Positions 1 to 5,931 of a stretch of 5,945 nucleotides of DNA are shown here, piece by piece. Under the pieces are notes generated by a model that was not told the origin of the DNA, did not search any database, and saw only the letters and a list, made by a program, of their open reading frames with translations. Position 1 is the first letter of the stretch. Each line of letters starts with the position of its first letter. The position numbers were made by a program, and so were the translations under genes. Source of the stretch: Methylophaga sp. (GTDB taxonomy: Bacteria; Pseudomonadota; Gammaproteobacteria; Nitrosococcales; Methylophagaceae). Location of the stretch: contig SKGV01000131.1 in assembly GCA_007117275.1 (NCBI GenBank), positions 1 to 5,945 of the forward strand. The letters are read 5' to 3'.

Positions 1-18
1 CAAGCGAGGGATGATTAA
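1..18 (+). CDS. 3' end of an upstream phage gene (partial, product not identifiable)
   Basis: The window probably opens inside the tail of another gene. One reading frame gives the last residues QARDD followed by a TAA whose final A is the first base of the portal start codon (TAATG). The same one-base TAATG junction occurs later between the connector and head-closure genes, which favours this reading. A second possibility is a TGA at 12-14 in another frame. In this type of phage the gene before the portal is often the large terminase subunit or a small head protein, but five residues cannot show which. The portal's Shine-Dalgarno lies inside this stretch. Confidence 0.35.
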   Translation, partial: QARDD

Positions 19-1289
19 TGTTTTTACCTGGTCTTTTCGGTGCCACAAAAATAAATGGTGAGAGTATCCCATTGTCCACTGATCTCGGTTCGTGGGTTAG
101 TAGTATGGGTGGTCGTCAAACCGCTGCGGGCACGATGGTTAATACCAAAACGGCTCTAGGCCTGTCAGCTGTTAGAGCGTGTGTTACCTTGCTAGCTGAA
201 TCAGTCGCCCAGTTGCCGTGTGAGTTATATCGTCGAGATGCGGATGGTGGTCGAACACGTGCAAGTGATCATCCAGTTTATGATCTAATTCACTCTGCAC
301 CCAATCGGAAAGACACCAGTTTTGAGTATTACGAGCAAGCTCAAGGTGCGCTAGGGTTAGAAGGTAACCATTATGCGCTAATAGAGCGTAATGGCGCTGG
401 ATACCCTACTGAATTAATCCCGATCAACCCTAAAAAAGTCACTGTTCTTAAAGGTGCTGACGGTCTTCCGTATTACCACTTGCGCGAAGTGGGTGAGACG
501 GTACCGATGAGCATGATGCATCACATTAAATATTTCAGTATTGATGGCTTTGTTGGGTTGTCACCACTGGAAACCAATGCTGATGCTCTTGGCTTGGCAA
601 TGGCTACCGAGCAACACGCATCAGCAGTTTTTCAGCGTGGCGCTACCATGTCAGGGATTATCGAGCGCCCGAAAGTTTCTGGAGCGATTAAAGATCAAGC
701 TGCGATCGATAGATTGCTGGCTAAATTCACTGAACGTCATGCAGGCCTGCGCAACATGTTCTCTGTCGCTTTGCTGCAAGAGGGCATGACCTATCGTCAA
801 CTGGCGATGGATAACGAAAAAGCACAATTACTCGAGTCACGTAACTTCGGTGTGAATGAGATTTGTCGACTTTATAAAATCCCGCCGCACATGATTCAAC
901 AGCTAGACAAGGCAACGTTTAGCAATATTGAACACATGGGATTGCAGTTTGTTATTTACACGCTGTTGGCATGGGTAAAGCGCCATGAAGCAGCGATGAT
1001 GCGCGATCTGTTATTAAAAAAAGAACGCCAAGATCATTACATCGAATTTAATGTGTCTGGCCTTTTGCGTGGTGACCAAAAATCACGCTATGAAGCTTAC
1101 GCGATTGGTCGTAACTGGGGCTGGTTATCAGTCAATGATATCCGCCGATTAGAGAATATGCCGCCGATACCAGGTGGTGATCGCTACCTAACACCCCTCA
1201 ACATGGTTGATTCCAGCACAATGCAAAGCGCATTAGAAGCAACTCCTGATCAAATGAAACAGATAGAGGACATTTTATGTCGCAACTAA
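18..1289 (+). CDS. HK97-family phage portal protein
   Basis: The portal forms the dodecameric ring at one capsid vertex through which DNA enters and leaves and on which the neck is built. The 423-residue length is normal for the HK97 (phage_portal) family. Several family features are visible. Residues 46-72 form the N-terminal helix ending in AESVAQLPCELYRR. Residues 168-185 carry the HHIKYFSIDGFVGLSPLE block. Residues 276-324 contain the NFGVNEICRLYKIPPHMI segment and the following long stem/clip helices. Residues 344-396 form the C-terminal wing, with LLRGDQKSRYEAY and ENMPPIPGGDRYLTPLN. The ATG is chosen because GAGGG at 6-10 sits seven bases upstream. The last 13 bases overlap the protease gene, implying coupled translation. 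No truncation or frameshift is seen. The family call is from motif recognition and is very secure. Confidence 0.96.
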   Translation: MFLPGLFGATKINGESIPLSTDLGSWVSSMGGRQTAAGTMVNTKTALGLSAVRACVTLLAESVAQLPCELYRRDADGGRTRASDHPVYDLIHSAPNRKDTSFEYYEQAQGALGLEGNHYALIERNGAGYPTELIPINPKKVTVLKGADGLPYYHLREVGETVPMSMMHHIKYFSIDGFVGLSPLETNADALGLAMATEQHASAVFQRGATMSGIIERPKVSGAIKDQAAIDRLLAKFTERHAGLRNMFSVALLQEGMTYRQLAMDNEKAQLLESRNFGVNEICRLYKIPPHMIQQLDKATFSNIEHMGLQFVIYTLLAWVKRHEAAMMRDLLLKKERQDHYIEFNVSGLLRGDQKSRYEAYAIGRNWGWLSVNDIRRLENMPPIPGGDRYLTPLNMVDSSTMQSALEATPDQMKQIEDILCRN

Positions 1290-2239
1290 TCAATTATCCG
1301 CATATTGCATCAATGGTGTTTGGTCAGCCGTTATTTGCAACACATCAACTCGTACAGTCGGTTAAAGCTGTTTTAGAGCCACGTTTGCTCGGTCAGTTTA
1401 CGGCAAATGCTGAATCGGTGTCTGTGGTTGTGAATGATCTTAAACTGGCTAACCAAGTCGAAGCTCGCTCGAATGACCTAATGGCAATTAACGGTGTGAT
1501 GGTTGCCGGAAAGCTAGCGATCATTTCTGTTCATGGAATACTGGTACCCAGAGCGGGAACGATAGACGCGTCCTGCAATGAGTTGATTAGCTACGAAAAG
1601 TTACGCAATCAAATCAGCATGGCCGTTGAGCATGAATTGGTCGAACATATTGTTTTGGATTTTCATTCTGGCGGTGGCGCTGCCATGGGCTGTGATGAGT
1701 GTGCTGAATTCATTCGTGCTATGTCACAAATTAAACCTATTACTGCCATTATTAACTACGCAGCGTATTCGGCTGCGTTCTATCTTGCAGCTGCTTGCTC
1801 TGAAATCATCGCTAGTCCTACGTCTGGTGTCGGCTCAATCGGAGTCATTATTGAAACCGCGGAGATTAGTAAGTACGAAGAAAAAATGGGTGTGACTTAC
1901 AACACTTTTTATCGTGGCGCTCATAAAAACGATTTTTCACCGCATGAAGAAATAACAGATCAAGCTGTAGCAGAAATCAATAAGCGGTTGGATTCAGCTT
2001 ATGCCATGTTTACAAACTCAGTCGCTAAGCATCGTGATATTTCTGTTGATGATGTGATTGCAACGGAAGCGAGGCTTCTTGATCCCAAAGAGGCGCTGAG
2101 TCTCAAGCTGATCGATAAAATCATGCCTGCTCAAGATGCCGTAAACCAGTTAGCTCAACAATATCAAATCCATTCCAAACCAAAATCAAGAAGCATTCAG
2201 GCACAAGCCAAGATGCTGGATATGAATTGCAAACTTTAG
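1277..2239 (+). CDS. S49-family (SppA/ClpP-fold) prohead protease
   Basis: This 320-residue protein is a phage member of peptidase family S49, a Ser-Lys protease expected to act inside the prohead and remove the scaffold part of the capsid protein. Residues 1-60 are the N-terminal region usual in phage members. The core starts at KLAIISVHGILVPRAG (79-94). LDFHSGGGAAMG (127-138) is the oxyanion-loop region. Ser165 in NYAAYSAAFYLAAA is the likely nucleophile, followed by the family signature ASPTSGVGSIGVI (179-191). Lys217 in GAHKNDFSP is the likely general base. The 52-residue Ser-Lys spacing equals that of Bacillus subtilis SppA. LLDPKEALSLKLIDKI (267-282) is the conserved C-terminal end of the domain. 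Unlike lambda gpC there is no long scaffold extension, only about 35 residues. No signal peptide or membrane segment is evident, which argues against a cellular SppA. AGAGGA six bases upstream supports the start. Confidence 0.93.
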   Translation: MSQLINYPHIASMVFGQPLFATHQLVQSVKAVLEPRLLGQFTANAESVSVVVNDLKLANQVEARSNDLMAINGVMVAGKLAIISVHGILVPRAGTIDASCNELISYEKLRNQISMAVEHELVEHIVLDFHSGGGAAMGCDECAEFIRAMSQIKPITAIINYAAYSAAFYLAAACSEIIASPTSGVGSIGVIIETAEISKYEEKMGVTYNTFYRGAHKNDFSPHEEITDQAVAEINKRLDSAYAMFTNSVAKHRDISVDDVIATEARLLDPKEALSLKLIDKIMPAQDAVNQLAQQYQIHSKPKSRSIQAQAKMLDMNCKL

Positions 2240-2262
2240 CCACGCGGCGGAGTTGCAAAATC

Positions 2263-2290
2263 AAGGCGGCTAATGAGTCGCCTTTTTTAT
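2263..2290 (+). terminator. Intrinsic terminator-like hairpin between protease and capsid genes
   Basis: AAGGCGGCT (2263-2271) pairs with AGTCGCCTT (2276-2284) to form a nine-base-pair stem with one G-T wobble and a four-base AATG loop. Six T residues follow (2283-2288, the first two also pairing in the stem). This is a textbook rho-independent terminator shape on the + strand. It lies inside the late operon, 24 bases after the protease stop codon and just before the capsid Shine-Dalgarno. It could therefore be a partial terminator, an RNA processing or stability element at the 5' side of the capsid message, or a site normally read through by an antiterminated polymerase. I found no convincing promoter between it and the capsid gene. 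Confidence 0.72.
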
Positions 2291-2297
2291 TAATGTA

Positions 2298-2305
2298 AAA
2301 GAGGT
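2298..2305 (+). promoter_or_regulatory. Ribosome binding site of the major capsid gene
   Basis: AAAGAGGT stands eight bases before the capsid ATG at 2314, in an A/T-rich and therefore open leader that begins right after the terminator-like hairpin. It fixes the capsid start. No other ATG nearby could serve: the ATG at 2293 is followed at once by TAA. Confidence 0.7.
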
Positions 2306-2313
2306 ACAAAACT

Positions 2314-3603
2314 ATGTTACTGATTGAACTTCGCCGCAAGCGCGCTGAGATTAACGATGAAATCCAAGCGCTCGCGAACGTTGAAAAAGAAAGTGGTGAG
2401 CTTTCTGCTGAGCAACTGACTCAGTTTGAACAACTGACCGCTGAATTTGACAAGTTAAGCGCTCAGATTGGCCGTCTCGAAGCCAGTGAGCGTATGCAGG
2501 CAGCGTCAGCACAGCCTGTTGACTCATTTGCTAACGTGAATGCTCCTGCAATTAATGCTGGCAAACCGGAGTTAAAGCAGTATACCGGTGCGAAAATGGC
2601 CCGTATGGTCATGTCGATCGCTGCTTCAAAAGGTGATCTGGATGATGCTGCTAAATTTGCCCGCTCTGAAATTGGTGATGGTGATGTTGCCATGGCAATT
2701 GAAACCAGTGCAGGCTCTGGTGGTGCGCTAATCCCACAGAATATGTATGACGAGGTGATTGAACTTCTTCGTGCACGTACCGTGGTTCGACGTTTGGGCG
2801 CTAAAGTAGTACCTCTGCCAAACGGTAATCTAAGCTTGCCGCGTCACAGCTCTGGCGCAACATCGGGTTACATTGGCGAAGGCGCTGATGTTAATGCAAC
2901 TGAAGCTGAATTTGATGACGTTAAACTGTCAGCGAAAACCATGATTACACTGGTGCCGATGAGCAATCAGTTAATTGGTCGTGCTGGTTTTAACGTTGAG
3001 TCCCTAGTGCTTAATGACATGCTAGGCGCTATGGCCGTGCGTGAAGACAAGGCGTTTTTGCGTGATGACGGTACCAACAACACCCCAGTGGGCTTCAAAA
3101 AGACTGCCACTGATGCATCGGGCCGCACTGTAGAGTGGTCAGGTACGGCTGATCTTGCCACGATCGATGCCTACTTGGATTCATTGATGCTGAAACTGCT
3201 TGAAAGTGACAGCTTATTGATTCGTCCAGGCTGGGCTATGTCTCCACGTACCTACATGAAGCTATTTGGCCTTCGTGATGGTAACGGTAACAAGGTTTAC
3301 CCCGAAATGGCACAGGGTCAGTTGAAAGGCTGGCCTATCTACCACACCACCACCATTCCTGTGAATTTAGGTGCAGGCTCTAACGAGTCTGAAATCTACT
3401 TTGCGGATTGGAACGATGTTGTCATCGGTGAAATGGAAAACATGAAGATCGATTTCAGCCGTGAAGCAACTTACAAGGATGCTCAGGGTAATTTGGTAAG
3501 CGCTTTCGCGCGCAACCAGTCTTTGATCCGTGTTGTTGGTGAGCATGACATTGGTTTCCGTCATCCTGAAGGGATTGTACTCGGTACTAAAGTTACCTGG
3601 TAA
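2314..3603 (+). CDS. HK97-fold major capsid protein with N-terminal scaffold (delta-like) domain
   Basis: This is the main shell protein, 429 residues long. Residues 1-60 are a charged, heptad-like coiled coil (LLIELRRKRAEINDEIQAL onward), as expected of the delta domain that acts as internal scaffold. Residues 61-90 are an Ala/Pro/Asn-rich linker. The mature domain is recognisable from SAGSGGALIPQNMYDEVI (132-149), the usual entry to the HK97 fold. The E-loop spans about 165-208. The spine and P-domain strand KTMITLVPMSNQLIGR follows. The A-domain is about 270-350, with the common RDGNGNKVYP and LKGWPIY motifs. The C-terminal strand ends with GFRHPEGIVLG. By comparison with HK97 gp5, cleavage by the upstream protease would fall near residues 118-128, but this is inferred. 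The Val at 193 aligns with the HK97 crosslinking lysine, so covalent chainmail is unlikely. Hairpins flank the gene on both sides. Confidence 0.96.
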   Translation: MLLIELRRKRAEINDEIQALANVEKESGELSAEQLTQFEQLTAEFDKLSAQIGRLEASERMQAASAQPVDSFANVNAPAINAGKPELKQYTGAKMARMVMSIAASKGDLDDAAKFARSEIGDGDVAMAIETSAGSGGALIPQNMYDEVIELLRARTVVRRLGAKVVPLPNGNLSLPRHSSGATSGYIGEGADVNATEAEFDDVKLSAKTMITLVPMSNQLIGRAGFNVESLVLNDMLGAMAVREDKAFLRDDGTNNTPVGFKKTATDASGRTVEWSGTADLATIDAYLDSLMLKLLESDSLLIRPGWAMSPRTYMKLFGLRDGNGNKVYPEMAQGQLKGWPIYHTTTIPVNLGAGSNESEIYFADWNDVVIGEMENMKIDFSREATYKDAQGNLVSAFARNQSLIRVVGEHDIGFRHPEGIVLGTKVTW

Positions 3604-3615
3604 GCGCCTTTCGAT

Positions 3616-3645
3616 GGTGCCAGTCACAGGGCTGGCGCCTATTTT
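3616..3645 (+). terminator. Stem-loop after the major capsid gene, weak terminator or stability hairpin
   Basis: GGTGCCAGTC (3616-3625) pairs with GGCTGGCGCC (3630-3639) to give a ten-base-pair stem with two G-T wobbles and a tetraloop ACAG. It is followed by TATTTT. The stem is stable, but the T run is short and interrupted, so full termination is doubtful. It starts 12 bases after the capsid stop codon and ends 27 bases before the next start. A likely role is to reduce read-through into the less needed neck genes or to protect the 3' end of capsid mRNA. This role is inferred from position only. Confidence 0.55.
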
Positions 3646-3672
3646 AACCATGCATAAATAGCAGGTAACGAT

Positions 3673-3903
3673 ATGACCGCACAAAAAAAGAAAGCACCGG
3701 ATACGACTGGTGAAGGAACTGGAGCGAATAGCTTTCAGGCAGCACGCAAAACAATCATCTTCCTAAAGCCGCATGGACGTTATAGCCGTGGTGATGTTGC
3801 TGGATTTGAAGAATCCGTTGCTAATCGCCTGATCGGGCTCAAAGTTGCCATTGAAGGCGATAAATTGCCAGCCAAAGACAAATCAACTGAAGTGCCAGCG
3901 TAA
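3673..3903 (+). CDS. Small phage protein between capsid and connector genes, function unknown
   Basis: This encodes 76 residues with a Lys/Thr/Gly-rich, probably disordered N-terminus (1-24) and a similarly charged C-terminal tail (64-76). The central core (26-60) reads KTIIFLKPHGRYSRGDVAGF, then a short helix EESVANRLIGLKVAIE. The pattern of a strand, a Y-x-x-G-D/E-x-A-G-F turn and an A-x-x-L-I helix is one I associate with small proteins often found right after the capsid gene in HK97-like phages. I do not know an experimentally proven role for them. Decoration or another head-associated function is possible from position alone. It has no cysteine, signal peptide or membrane segment. AGG seven bases before the ATG supports the start. 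It lies 12 bases before the connector gene and is very probably co-transcribed with it. Confidence 0.8.
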   Translation: MTAQKKKAPDTTGEGTGANSFQAARKTIIFLKPHGRYSRGDVAGFEESVANRLIGLKVAIEGDKLPAKDKSTEVPA

Positions 3904-3915
3904 GGCAGTTAATCG

Positions 3916-4449
3916 ATGATCACACTTGAAGATGCTAAGGACCACTTACGGGTCACTCATAACATGGAAGATTTGTATATCACGTCATTAGTTGACGCTG
4001 CGTATTCCATCGCCGAAACCCAAACAGGTCGCATCTTCAAGCCAGTCGAAAAAACATTGGTATTGGATGGTCTTTCTCATGGACGAGAACCTATTGAACT
4101 ACCTTGGACACCTATTATCGAGCTACTGAGTTTTGAATACATTGATGCCGATGGAATGGAATCGGAGCTTGATACACAAAAGATGTTGTTAGATACCCGG
4201 GAGCTTTATCCAAAGCTTTACCCCCAGTGGAATAGCCTATGGCCTAAGTCTATTAATGAGCCTGAAAGCGTCAGAGTGACGGTTAACGCTGGAATGGCAA
4301 CAACTCCACCTGATATTAGAAGTGCTTTGTTATTAATCATTGGTCATTTGTATTTTAATCGTGAAGCGGTTACCGGTAGCAGTACAGCAGAGCTTCCAAT
4401 GGGTGTTAATTACATTCTGGGTGCCCACGAAATACCGAGGGTCGGCTAA
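3916..4449 (+). CDS. gp6-like head-tail connector (adaptor) protein
   Basis: Members of this family form a ring under the portal after DNA packaging, the first layer of the neck (HK97 gp6 and SPP1 gp15 type). The protein has 177 residues. The N-terminus MITLEDAKDHLRVTHNMEDLYI with the following SLVDAAYSIAETQTGR (24-39) is the characteristic opening of the family. An elongated middle part carries IELPWTPIIELLSFEYIDADG (60-80) and VRVTVNAGM (119-127). The helix PPDIRSALLLIIGHLYFNREA (131-151) is the usual C-terminal signature. The last 26 residues form a short extension. AAGG ten bases before the ATG serves as ribosome binding site. Its stop codon shares one base with the next start (TAATG), which suggests coupled translation and a controlled ratio with the closure protein. 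Confidence 0.92.
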   Translation: MITLEDAKDHLRVTHNMEDLYITSLVDAAYSIAETQTGRIFKPVEKTLVLDGLSHGREPIELPWTPIIELLSFEYIDADGMESELDTQKMLLDTRELYPKLYPQWNSLWPKSINEPESVRVTVNAGMATTPPDIRSALLLIIGHLYFNREAVTGSSTAELPMGVNYILGAHEIPRVG

Positions 4450-4781
4450 TGTCAGCGGGTCGAATGGATACATTAGTGACACTCCAATTTATTGACCAAG
4501 ACACTCGCTCTGAAAGCGGATCAAGAAAAGTAAACTGGGTCGATGGAGATAAAGTTTGGGCTGATATTGAGGATTTGCGAGGACAACTCTTTTTTGCCGC
4601 AGATCAAGCCAACAGTAAAACGACAGCACGGATTCGCATCTATTATCGTGACGATGTAGCCAAAGCTACGGGTAAAACACTCAGAATCAAGGACGGAGAT
4701 ACCGTCTATTTAGTCGAGGGGCGTCCCATTCGTCTTAAAAATCGATCGCAGCTTGAGTTGATGGTTTATGAGCGGGTTTGA
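4449..4781 (+). CDS. Head-closure / head-tail joining protein (SPP1 gp16-like family)
   Basis: The 110-residue protein belongs by pattern to the phage head-tail joining family, which stacks on the connector ring, stops DNA leaking out and offers the docking surface for the tail. Features seen are the opening SAGRMDTLVTLQ, the segment VWADIEDLRGQLFFAADQANS (36-56) with the conserved W-A-x-I and G-x-x-x-x-x-A-x-Q spacing, the strand TTARIRIYYRDDV (58-70), and the ending LRIKDGDTVYLVEGRPIRLKNRSQLELMVYE. These fit the small beta-barrel of the family and its usual length of about 105-115 residues. It starts inside the TAATG junction with the connector gene and overlaps the next gene by 14 bases. 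The start lacks a clear independent ribosome binding site, so reinitiation is likely. Confidence 0.9.
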   Translation: MSAGRMDTLVTLQFIDQDTRSESGSRKVNWVDGDKVWADIEDLRGQLFFAADQANSKTTARIRIYYRDDVAKATGKTLRIKDGDTVYLVEGRPIRLKNRSQLELMVYERV

Positions 4782-5196
4782 GATAAATGCACAGCTAGAA
4801 AATGCTGATCAGATGCTTGCTGATCTGAAGAAGCTAGAGCAAAAGCTACAAGATAAAGCGGTTCGCTCCGGTTTGGTTGCCTTTGTTGCGCCAATTAAGC
4901 GAAAAGCCAAAGAATTAGCACCTAAAATGTCGGGCGATATGGCTAAAGCTATCGGTCATCGACAGCTATCTAAGCGTGCCAAGGGTCGGCTTGGAATTGC
5001 AAGTACAACGCAGGCCTTACTTGTAGGTCCCAACCGCAAGGTTAACGGTAAATATCAGGGCAAAAAGGGGCTTTGGCACGAATACGGAACTGAGCGAATG
5101 AACATGAATCCTTTTTTGCTGCCTGCAATGCAATCAGAAGCATCTGGCGGCGCAAGTCGATTTTACGATGGGTTAAAAAGGGCGCTTGATAAATGA
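4768..5196 (+). CDS. HK97 gp10-family neck/tail protein
   Basis: This 142-residue protein matches the HK97 gp10-like family, found between the head-closure gene and the tail terminator. Its members are neck components whose exact role is less clear than that of their neighbours. The N-terminal helix (10-30) is heptad-like and charged. The family core then runs from a helix with AFVAPIKRKAKELAP (38-52) and SGDMAKAI, through a basic segment (68-76) and the strand QALLVGPNRK, to the hallmark WHEYGTERMNMNPFLLPAM (103-121). The protein is strongly basic, with many lysines, suggesting contact with DNA or with acidic neck partners; this is an inference. Its start lies 14 bases inside the closure gene with only a poor GAG upstream, so coupling is likely. 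It ends in an ATGA overlap with the next gene. Confidence 0.9.
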   Translation: MSGFEINAQLENADQMLADLKKLEQKLQDKAVRSGLVAFVAPIKRKAKELAPKMSGDMAKAIGHRQLSKRAKGRLGIASTTQALLVGPNRKVNGKYQGKKGLWHEYGTERMNMNPFLLPAMQSEASGGASRFYDGLKRALDK

Positions 5197-5930
5197 TAGA
5201 TACCATCGTCAGCGCCCTGAATGCGGTCGATATTAATGCCACATCATCCAGTCATGCGGATACATCTCGGGTTGATTCAGCTCCTGTTGTTACGCAGCTG
5301 GCAGATCAGGCAACCGACAGTCACACATACCCACTTCACTTACCGTCTGATTCCAATGCGCCTTACCCAAATGCCGTTTATGCATTGGCATCGCAACAGG
5401 CTATCGAGGTCGATGGGTGGAAAGTAGGTCGAGTAGACACCTATGTAGTATCGATTCGTGATAATGAATTTGATCCCTTGAGAGATGCTTCAGACGTATT
5501 TGTTAACGCGGTTTCAAGTCACTCGGGTTCGGTTGGTGCAGAAATTACCGATGCAGCCACCGACTATGAGTTTGAACAGCGTCAGTATCGAGCGCATTTT
5601 GAGTTACAGATCACCAGCATTGCCACTGAAGATAATGTATTGCCGGCAGCTTTTGTGCATCCAGTCGATGTCAGAGCGATGGAAAATGAGCTGGCAACAT
5701 TGAGTATACGCCAGACGTTGTTCGAGCATATTGCCGTTGTCACGGTGGCAAACCAATCAGAAATAGACATGCTCAGAAAACAGGTGGTCATCAATGCGCT
5801 TCTAGGGCTCGAATTACCCGACAGCTACGGACCTCTCGAGTATGTCTCTGGATCGCAACTAACTGTTGTAGGTAGTCAGGTTTATTGGCGTGATGTTTGG
5901 CGTTACCAGAGAGTAATAAGGAGTTCATAA
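5193..5930 (+). CDS. Putative tail terminator / tail completion protein with two apparent modules
   Basis: The position, after the gp10-like gene and before the presumed tail tube gene, is that of the tail terminator, which caps the tail tube and joins it to the neck. The 245-residue protein is long for the role (many are 120-170). Residues 45-140, with HTYPLHLPSDSNAPYPNAVYALAS and VDTYVVSIRDNEFDPLRDASDV, look like the N-terminal type of tail-completion domain: a proline-rich turn, P-x-x-V-Y strand, then V-x-I strand and helix. Residues 149-245 look like a second module, with VLPAAFVHPVDVRAMENE, a VVTV strand, the helix LRKQVVINALLG, and the ending PLEYVSGSQLTVVGSQVYWRDVW. That ending resembles the C-terminal pattern of Mu gp37-like/terminator proteins. 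Residues 15-45 are Ser/Asp/Thr-rich and probably flexible. The start shares ATGA with the preceding stop. The terminator role is inferred mainly from gene order. Confidence 0.72.
   Translation: MIDTIVSALNAVDINATSSSHADTSRVDSAPVVTQLADQATDSHTYPLHLPSDSNAPYPNAVYALASQQAIEVDGWKVGRVDTYVVSIRDNEFDPLRDASDVFVNAVSSHSGSVGAEITDAATDYEFEQRQYRAHFELQITSIATEDNVLPAAFVHPVDVRAMENELATLSIRQTLFEHIAVVTVANQSEIDMLRKQVVINALLGLELPDSYGPLEYVSGSQLTVVGSQVYWRDVWRYQRVIRSS
5917..5923 (+). promoter_or_regulatory. Strong ribosome binding site of the last, partial gene
   Basis: TAAGGAG is a near-perfect Shine-Dalgarno match, eight bases before the ATG at 5932. It is the best in the window and lies inside the end of the preceding gene. 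Such strength fits a protein needed in many copies, such as the tail tube subunit. Confidence 0.75.
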
Positions 5931-5931
5931 C

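Noticed and set aside
1626..1895. An 89-residue hydrophobic, holin-like reading frame inside the protease gene
   Set aside because: It lies wholly within the S49 catalytic core in another frame; its hydrophobicity mirrors the Ala/Ile-rich protease strands read out of frame, and no ribosome binding site precedes it.
2190..2260. Possible promoter for the capsid gene at the end of the protease gene (TTCAGG with TATGAA)
   Set aside because: The spacing is 19 bases and both boxes match poorly; it also lies upstream of the terminator-like hairpin, so it would not solve how the capsid gene is transcribed.
2293..2298. ATG-TAA start-stop pair just before the capsid Shine-Dalgarno
   Set aside because: It could act as a minimal regulatory ORF, but it has no ribosome binding site of its own and the A/T-rich leader makes such a pair likely by chance.
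2463..2693. Antisense reading frame within the capsid N-terminal region
   Set aside because: Composition (Ala/Ser/Arg rich) is that of a complement of the coding strand; no start signals.
3367..3684. A 105-residue antisense reading frame across the end of the capsid gene
   Set aside because: It runs through the capsid 3' end and the stem-loop, has no recognisable protein pattern, no good ribosome binding site and no promoter; most likely the chance complement of a codon-biased gene.
4804..4828. Repeated GCTGATC and a CTGATCAG palindrome near the start of the gp10-like gene
   Set aside because: The repeats encode A-D-Q and A-D-L steps of a heptad-like helix, so protein repetition explains them; too short for an operator or attachment site.
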